Shown: one piece after another, positions 59,486 to 64,000 of the stretch
How the letters are laid out: each line of letters opens with the position of its first letter
How positions within the stretch are numbered: position 1 is the first letter of the stretch
Source of the DNA: an uncultured Acidobacteriaceae bacterium
Lineage (GTDB): Bacteria > Acidobacteriota > Terriglobia > Terriglobales > Acidobacteriaceae
Direction: 5' to 3'
NCBI GenBank assembly: GCA_937879855.1
Contig: CALFMO010000006.1
Span: forward strand, 538,918-602,917
DNA: 64,000 bases
Translations under genes and position numbers: made by a program
The notes under the pieces: model-generated
What the model saw: the letters and a program-made list of their open reading frames with translations, nothing else
The model's database searches: none
Told to the model about the DNA's origin: nothing

Positions 59486-59962
59486 CTACTTCGCGGCCGC
59501 CTTCTTCTTACTGTGCCCCGCCTTCGCCGCCGGCGCCCGCCGCTTGCCTTTAGCCGGAGCCGCCGCAACCGTCCGGGCATCACCAGCGTGCCGCGCACCT
59601 GCATCACCGCTCTTCCCACGTTCCGCCAGGATCAACTCGATGTGCGAAATGCGCCGCTGGTAGCGATACGCGCGTCCCTGCGGCGCCGGACGGATTCGCT
59701 TCATGCGCGGCCCGTCATTGGCGATCGCACTCTTCACATACAGGTTGTCAATCTCGACATCGAGATTCTTCTCGGCGCTAAGAAAATTCGCATTGTCCAG
59801 GGCCGACTGCAGCAGTTTGCCCACGTGCGCTGCAACCCGCTTCTTGGTAAACGCCAGGGTGTTGCGCGCTTCTTCCACGCGCCGCCCCTTGATCAAATCC
59901 AGCACCAGCCGCGCCTTCTGGGGCGAGACTCGCAGGTACCGCATTTCCGCTCGAAATTCCAT
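59486..59962 (-). CDS. rplV: Ribosomal protein L22
   Basis: The 158-residue L22 has EMRYLRVSPQKARLVLDLIK and the tunnel-lining loop NDGPRMKRIRPAPQGRAYRY. It has about 40 extra C-terminal residues rich in Ala, Lys and Gly. Confidence 0.97.
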   Translation of the reverse strand: MEFRAEMRYLRVSPQKARLVLDLIKGRRVEEARNTLAFTKKRVAAHVGKLLQSALDNANFLSAEKNLDVEIDNLYVKSAIANDGPRMKRIRPAPQGRAYRYQRRISHIELILAERGKSGDAGARHAGDARTVAAAPAKGKRRAPAAKAGHSKKKAAAK

Positions 59963-60001
59963 AGTCGTATCTCTGTCCTGCTGTTTCTAGCTAAAAGCTG
60001 T

Positions 60002-60364
60002 TTACGCTTTCGGCGGAGCCGCTGGCGCTGCCGCCGGCGCCGACGGAGTAATCGCTCCCGGACCACCCGGAACTCCGGCTGGCTTAGCCGCTGTTTCCGT
60101 AGCCGCTCGCATGGAGTGTCCTTTGAAGTTGCGAGTAAAGCTGAACTCGCCCAGCTTGTGGCCTACCATGTTTTCGGTGACGTACACCGGGATGAACTTT
60201 TTTCCATTGTGCACCGCGATCGTGTGCCCCACCATCTCGGGCACCACCGTCGAACGTCGCGACCAGGTGCGCAGCACTTTCTTTTCATTGCGCGCATTCA
60301 TGCCCTCTACCCTCGTCTGAAGGTAAGCATCTACGAACGCGCCTTTCTTGGTTGACCGTGCCAT
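60002..60364 (-). CDS. rpsS: Ribosomal protein S19
   Basis: The 120-residue S19 starts MARSTKKGAFVDAYLQTRVE; core RRSTVVPEMVGHTIAVHNGK and GEFSFTRNFKGHS. About 28 extra C-terminal residues are Ala/Pro/Gly-rich. Confidence 0.97.
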   Translation of the reverse strand: MARSTKKGAFVDAYLQTRVEGMNARNEKKVLRTWSRRSTVVPEMVGHTIAVHNGKKFIPVYVTENMVGHKLGEFSFTRNFKGHSMRAATETAAKPAGVPGGPGAITPSAPAAAPAAPPKA

Positions 60365-60373
60365 AAATTCAGC

Positions 60374-60408
60374 CTCTAGCTGTTAGCTCCTAGCTTTTAG
60401 CTCTTAGC
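60374..60408. repeat. Heptad array, TTAGC family, single arm
   Basis: CTCTAGC, TGTTAGC, TCCTAGC, TTTTAGC, TCTTAGC. It is not followed by an inverse arm. Between rpsS and rplB. Confidence 0.93.
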
Positions 60409-60423
60409 TAAACTTCAGATTCT

Positions 60424-60460
60424 TGTCATTCCGAGCGAAGTCCAGGAATCCCTACCTTCA
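60424..60460. repeat. GTCATCCTGAG-type dispersed element, copy 2 (GTCATTCCGAG)
   Basis: GTCATTCCGAGCGAAG, then TCCAGGAATCCCTACC. It follows the heptad array directly in the rpsS-rplB gap. Confidence 0.8.
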
Positions 60461-60468
60461 CCGGAAAC

Positions 60469-61293
60469 TTATTTCGACCGCCGGCTCACAATAAACTTAT
60501 CCGTACGCTTGTTGTTCCGCGTCTTGTACCCGCGCGTCGGCTGTCCCCATGGCGTCACCGGATGCCGACCGCCCGAGGTCTTGCCTTCACCGCCGCCGTG
60601 TGGATGATCCACTGGGTTCATCGAAACCCCGCGGTTCACCGGACGCCGTCCCAGCCACCGCGTGCGTCCCGCTTTGCCGATGGTGATGTTCTCGTGATCG
60701 ATGTTGCCGACCTGGCCGATCGTCGCCATGCAGTCTTGCGAAATCTTGCGCGTCTCGCCCGAAGGCAATTTCACCAGTGCGTACTCCGCTTCCTTCGCTA
60801 CCAGTTGCGCCGAACCGCCCGCCGACCGCACCATCTGCCCGCCCTTGCCCGGCTTGAGTTCCAGATTGTGAATCTGCGTGCCAGGTGGAATATTGCGCAG
60901 CGGCAGCGCGTTGCCCACAAGAATGTCAGCCTCAGGCCCGCTCACAACTTTCTGTCCCACCTTCAACCCTTCTGGCTGAATGATGTAGCGCTTCTCGCCA
61001 TCGGCATACGCCAGCAGCGCGATGCGCGAAGAGCGGTTGGGATCGTACTCGATGGTCGCGACCGTCGCCGGAATCCCAGTCTTGTCGCGCTTGAAATCGA
61101 TGATGCGCAGCTTGCGCTTGTGTCCGCCGCCGCGGTGCCAGATCGTAATATCCCCCGAGTTGCGGCGTCCACCGGTGCGCTGCTTGGGCTCGACCAGCGG
61201 CTTATGCGGATGCTTGCTGGTGATGTCGTCATTGACGATCGTCGTCCGGTACCGCAGCGTCTGGGTTGTCGGTCTGTATGTCTTGATTGGCAT
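60469..61293 (-). CDS. rplB: Ribosomal protein L2
   Basis: The 274-residue L2 has HKRKLRIIDFKRDKTGIPA and the peptidyl-transferase region NPVDHPHGGGEGKTSGGRHP. Normal length. Confidence 0.98.
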   Translation of the reverse strand: MPIKTYRPTTQTLRYRTTIVNDDITSKHPHKPLVEPKQRTGGRRNSGDITIWHRGGGHKRKLRIIDFKRDKTGIPATVATIEYDPNRSSRIALLAYADGEKRYIIQPEGLKVGQKVVSGPEADILVGNALPLRNIPPGTQIHNLELKPGKGGQMVRSAGGSAQLVAKEAEYALVKLPSGETRKISQDCMATIGQVGNIDHENITIGKAGRTRWLGRRPVNRGVSMNPVDHPHGGGEGKTSGGRHPVTPWGQPTRGYKTRNNKRTDKFIVSRRSK

Positions 61294-61314
61294 AATCAGC
61301 TCTTTACTGCCTTC

Positions 61315-61379
61315 GTTTGTCGTTGGTCGTTTGTCGTTGGCAAAATCGGCGAACGACTAGCGACGAATGGCCAGCGACG
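61315..61379. repeat. Heptad inverted-arm spacer, GTCGT family
   Basis: Left: GTTTGTC, GTTGGTC, GTTTGTC. Right: CGAACGA, CTAGCGA, CGAATGG, CCAGCGA. Between rplB and rplW. Confidence 0.93.
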
Positions 61380-61381
61380 GT

Positions 61382-61675
61382 TTATAGATTCTGCGCGTAC
61401 TCCGGCATCTTTTCCCCGGAACGCAACCGCACGTACGCCTTCTTCCAATCCGGACGGTAGCCCGCGAACTTCCCACGCCGCCGCTCTTTTCCCGGGTAGG
61501 TAGCCGTGCGCACCGAATGCACTTTCACTTTGAAAATCGACTGAACTGCTTCCTTGATTTCCGTCTTGGTCGCCTTGGGCGCCACCTGAAACACCAGCGT
61601 GTTCTGGTTTTCCTTGATGGCCAGGCCCTTTTCCGTAATCACCGGGCGGCGAATGATCTGGTATGCGGATTTCAT
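61382..61675 (-). CDS. rplW: Ribosomal protein L23
   Basis: The 97-residue L23 has IIRRPVITEKGLAIKENQNT and GKERRRGKFAGYRPDWKKAY. It is at the tunnel exit and overlaps rplD by one base. Confidence 0.97.
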   Translation of the reverse strand: MKSAYQIIRRPVITEKGLAIKENQNTLVFQVAPKATKTEIKEAVQSIFKVKVHSVRTATYPGKERRRGKFAGYRPDWKKAYVRLRSGEKMPEYAQNL

Positions 61676-62415
61676 CAGGCTACCTCCGCCGCTTTGTCAT
61701 GCCGGGGACGCCGGCGACGCTCGCTGTGCGCCTTCTTCGTGCCATCGTCTTCTTTGGCTTTCGGCTTGTGCTGTCGTTTCGACGCCGAAGAGTTCAGCGA
61801 AACCTGCAGCTTCTCGATCGCCGGCTGCGAAAAAATCACGCGGTCGTAACGCAGCAGGTGATAGGGATGCACCTCATTGCTGCGCACCAGTTCGAGCCCG
61901 TCAATGTTGCGCGCGCTTAACCCCAAGTTGCGATTCTCGTGCTTCGCCTCTTCCACGATCAGCACTGTCGCATCCACCTTCAGCGAGTCCAGCGCCTTGC
62001 GGAATTCCTTGGTCTTCGGTTCTTTCACATCGAAGGCATTCACTACGATCAGCTTGCCATCCGCCAGCTTCGAGGCCAGCGCCGAACGCAACGCGCCCAG
62101 CAACTTCTTGCGCGGAAAGGTGTAGTCGTAAGATCGGGGTTGTGGACCATGCACCGTCGCGCCGTGCCGCCACAATGGCGACCGGATCGATCCGATGCGG
62201 GCCCGGCCCGTGCCCTTCTGCTTCCAGAGCTTCTTGCCGGAGCCGGAAACTTCCCAGCGCGCCTTGGTCTTATGCGTTCCGGCGCGCTGCGAGGCGCGGT
62301 AATGTTTCACCGCTTCCCACAGCAGGTCTTCATTGACCGCGCCGAAAATCTCGTCGGCAAGGTCCAAAGTCCCAACCTTCTCGCCGCTCAAATTGTGTAT
62401 GTCTATCGTCGCCAT
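61675..62415 (-). CDS. rplD: Ribosomal protein L4
   Basis: The 246-residue L4 starts at ATG 62415 (MATIDIHNLSGEKVGTLDLA). The core has KLWKQKGTGRARIGSIRSP. About 40 extra C-terminal residues are strongly basic. Confidence 0.97.
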   Translation of the reverse strand: MATIDIHNLSGEKVGTLDLADEIFGAVNEDLLWEAVKHYRASQRAGTHKTKARWEVSGSGKKLWKQKGTGRARIGSIRSPLWRHGATVHGPQPRSYDYTFPRKKLLGALRSALASKLADGKLIVVNAFDVKEPKTKEFRKALDSLKVDATVLIVEEAKHENRNLGLSARNIDGLELVRSNEVHPYHLLRYDRVIFSQPAIEKLQVSLNSSASKRQHKPKAKEDDGTKKAHSERRRRPRHDKAAEVA

Positions 62416-62429
62416 ATGTCTCACGTAGC

Positions 62430-62449
62430 GGCGGACGCATTCGTCCGCC
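62430..62449. repeat. GC-rich hairpin in the rplC-rplD gap
   Basis: GGCGGACG-CATT-CGTCCGCC lies in a 43-bp gap and is a short member of the GC-rich hairpin group. Confidence 0.7.
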
Positions 62450-62458
62450 CGCGTTTCC

Positions 62459-63193
62459 TTACGCCTTCTTCGCAGCTCTCTTCGCGGCCTTCAACGGATC
62501 CACCGTCGCCGATCCTGCGAATCCACGCCGTTCTCGCGGCGGCTTCTTCGCCTTCGTGATTACGATGTAGCCGCCCTCAGGTCCGGGCACGCTGCCTTCC
62601 ACGACCAGCAGATTTTCGTCCTTGTCCACGCCCAGCACGCGCAAATTCCGCTGGGTCACGCGGGCATTCCCCATGTGTCCCGACATTCTCATCCCCTTGA
62701 ACACGCGCGACGGGAACGCCGAACTACCGATCGAACCTGTTATTTGAAACATGGACCCGTGCGACTTCGGACCGCCGCCGAAATGATGCCGCTTCACCAC
62801 GCCCTGAAAGCCGCGCCCTTTGCTAATGCCCACGATATCGACAAAGCGCTCGCCCTCGAAAATTTCGACCAGCACGCGGTCGCCAACTTTCACCGAGCCG
62901 TCTCCGTCCGGTGCGCCCTCAATCTCCAGCGGCACTTCGCGCATAAACTTCACCGGGGGAAGATTGTTCTTCGCCAGGTGTCCCTGCGCCGGCTTGGTCA
63001 GCCGCGACTGCTTCACAAACTCCACCAGTCCGATCTGGGCCGCCTCGTAACCGTCTCTCGTGGCTGACTTGTGCTGCGTCACCACGCAAGGACCAGCCTG
63101 CAGAACCGTGACCGGGCGAACGTCGCCCTTCGAGTCAAACAGTTGCGTCATGCCGACCTTCTTGCCCAGAATTCCCGCGACCTTCGTTGCCAT
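62459..63193 (-). CDS. rplC: Ribosomal protein L3
   Basis: The 244-residue L3 starts at ATG 63193 (MATKVAGILGKKVGMTQLFD), with GGAGAAGG before it. The core has FQGVVKRHHFGGGPKSHGS. About 25 extra C-terminal residues are Lys/Arg/Ala-rich. Confidence 0.97.
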   Translation of the reverse strand: MATKVAGILGKKVGMTQLFDSKGDVRPVTVLQAGPCVVTQHKSATRDGYEAAQIGLVEFVKQSRLTKPAQGHLAKNNLPPVKFMREVPLEIEGAPDGDGSVKVGDRVLVEIFEGERFVDIVGISKGRGFQGVVKRHHFGGGPKSHGSMFQITGSIGSSAFPSRVFKGMRMSGHMGNARVTQRNLRVLGVDKDENLLVVEGSVPGPEGGYIVITKAKKPPRERRGFAGSATVDPLKAAKRAAKKA

Positions 63194-63273
63194 TTCCTTC
63201 TCCGTCCCCAGCATGGCCTGTCATGCAGCTATTGGCTGGTGAGCTATTGCTCGTGAGCTTTTCCGCTCATGTG

Positions 63274-63312
63274 GGAACGGCCGCCTCGGCCGTTCCGCGC
63301 GCGTCAGCGCGC
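63274..63312. repeat. Two GC-rich hairpins in the rpsJ-rplC gap
   Basis: GGAACGGCC-GCCTC-GGCCGTTCC is followed by GCGCGC-GTCA-GCGCGC. Confidence 0.8.
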
Positions 63313-63314
63313 GT

Positions 63315-63644
63315 TTACTTGTGCTCTTTTCCGAACGCCTTAATCTCCACATCCACGCCCGCCGGCAGATCGAGCTTCATCAACGCATCGACCGTCTGCT
63401 GCGTCGGTTCCAGAATGTCGAGCAGCCGCTTGTGCGTCCGGATCTCAAACTGCTCCCGCGACTTCTTGTCCACGTGCGGCGAACGCAGCACGCAGTACTT
63501 GTTCTTCATCGTGGGCAGCGGAATCGGCCCCGCAATCTGTGCCCCAGTGCGCCGCGCGGTCTCCACGATCTCGCCCGTCGACTGGTCCAGGATGCGGTAG
63601 TCGTAAGCCTTCAACCGGATGCGAATTCTTTCTTTTCCAATCAC
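63315..63644 (-). CDS. rpsJ: Ribosomal protein S10
   Basis: The 109-residue S10 has RIRIRLKAYDYRILDQSTGE and FEIRTHKRLLDI. The start is GTG 63644. It also contacts NusB/NusG in other bacteria. Confidence 0.97.
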   Translation of the reverse strand: MIGKERIRIRLKAYDYRILDQSTGEIVETARRTGAQIAGPIPLPTMKNKYCVLRSPHVDKKSREQFEIRTHKRLLDILEPTQQTVDALMKLDLPAGVDVEIKAFGKEHK

Positions 63645-63719
63645 AGTGTCATCTCTCTAACCCCTCCCGGCGTCTCCGGAAGGAAAGAACCAGCGGCAAG
63701 CCGCAAGCCGCGTTTAAGC

Positions 63720-63747
63720 TTTTAGCCTTTGGCTATTAGCTTTTAGC
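63720..63747. repeat. Heptad array, TTAGC family
   Basis: TTTTAGC, CTTTGGC, TATTAGC, TTTTAGC, single arm, between rpsJ and the next element. Confidence 0.9.
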
Positions 63748-63750
63748 TTT

Positions 63751-63795
63751 GTCATCCTGAGGCGACGTCTTTTGTCGCCGAAGGATCCCTGCACT
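63751..63795. repeat. GTCATCCTGAG dispersed element, copy 3
   Basis: GTCATCCTGA, GGCGAC-GTCTTTT-GTCGCC, GAAGGATCCCTGCAC. It continues the spacer of the tuf-rpsJ gap. Confidence 0.85.
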
Positions 63796-63801
63796 TCTTT
63801 C

Positions 63802-63875
63802 GTGTGGAGCGGGCACTCTTGCCCGCTTGCTAACAGCGCCGAAAACCTTAGCGGGCAAAAGTGCCCGCTCCACAC
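63802..63875. repeat. Long inverted repeat downstream of tuf
   Basis: The arms at 63802-63826 and 63851-63875 are 25 bp with one mismatch, separated by 24 bp. The arm content is GTGTGGAGCGGGCACT plus TTGCCCGC. It lies 7 bp after the tuf stop, and may terminate or attenuate transcription into rpsJ, or be a mobile hairpin. Confidence 0.85.
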
Positions 63876-63881
63876 AATCTG

Positions 63882-64000
63882 CTACTGAATAATCTCCGCG
63901 ATCGTCCCGGCTCCCACCGTATGCCCGCCTTCACGAATCGCGAAGCGCAAGCCCTTCTCCATCGCCACCGGAGTGATCAACTCGATCACTAGGCTCACGT
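63882..64000 (-). CDS. tuf: Elongation factor Tu, C-terminal end (runs off window)
   Basis: Only the last 38 residues are seen: the strand LVIELITPVAMEKGLRFAIR and EGGHTVGAGTIAEI, followed by the stop at 63882. These match the C-terminal domain of EF-Tu. It is upstream of rpsJ, as in the str-S10 arrangement. Confidence 0.95.
   Translation of the reverse strand, partial: VSLVIELITPVAMEKGLRFAIREGGHTVGAGTIAEIIQ

Overview
The window looks like a chromosomal segment of a GC-rich member of the Acidobacteriota (Terriglobia/Koribacter-like). This is inferred from content, not from a database match: an exosortase/PEP-CTERM locus, very large secreted SBBP beta-propeller and VWFA-related proteins, an M13 peptidase, and intergenic DNA packed with short repeats around an otherwise standard S10-spc-alpha ribosomal cluster. 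No tRNA, rRNA, CRISPR array, transposase or prophage gene was recognised.

Positions 1-14.6 kb hold an envelope and regulation island. The 5' end of a sigma-54 activator gene (minus strand) diverges from an exosortase-epsI-TPR lipoprotein (PrsT-like) cluster. Next come a small PEP-CTERM substrate protein, a second sigma-54 activator without receiver domain, a PilZ protein, a histidine kinase/NtrC-type regulator pair, a giant secreted SBBP protein and a second PilZ protein. Four genes here carry upstream elements of the form TGG-N9-TGC[A/T], the sigma-54 -24/-12 pattern, which suggests one sigma-54 regulon joining the sorting substrate, the activators and c-di-GMP effectors.

Positions 14.6-28.6 kb hold ccmE and ccmABCD for cytochrome c maturation (CcmE is the Cys/CxxxY variant), ppa, a GntR-slipin-ExbD-like operon, an M13 peptidase, thiC, an ArnT-like glycosyltransferase, nrnA, rbfA and a ylxP-like gene. 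Positions 28.6-33.9 kb continue the rimP-nusA-infB-ylxP-rbfA-nrnA translation cluster, with a promoter and a terminator-like leader hairpin before rimP.

Positions 33.9-45.5 kb are mixed: guaB, a VanZ-like membrane protein, an ArsR-SRPBCC-SnoaL-ABM cassette, a phosphoesterase lipoprotein with four Ig-like repeats, an MFS transporter carrying a repeat hairpin inside its reading frame, and a VWFA-related secreted protein. From 45.5 kb to the end, all genes are on the minus strand: tuf (3' end only)-rpsJ-rplCDWB-rpsS-rplV-rpsC-rplP-rpmC-rpsQ-rplNXE-rpsN-rpsH-rplFR-rpsE-rpmD-rplO-secY-adk-map-infA-rpmJ-rpsMKD-rpoA-rplQ.

The most unusual signal is in the spacers. About twenty intergenic gaps, mostly between ribosomal or translation genes, are filled with tandem degenerate 7-mers (about five fixed plus two variable bases). 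In most of them a short unique centre is followed by the inverse complement of the same 7-mers. At least five sequence families share this architecture.
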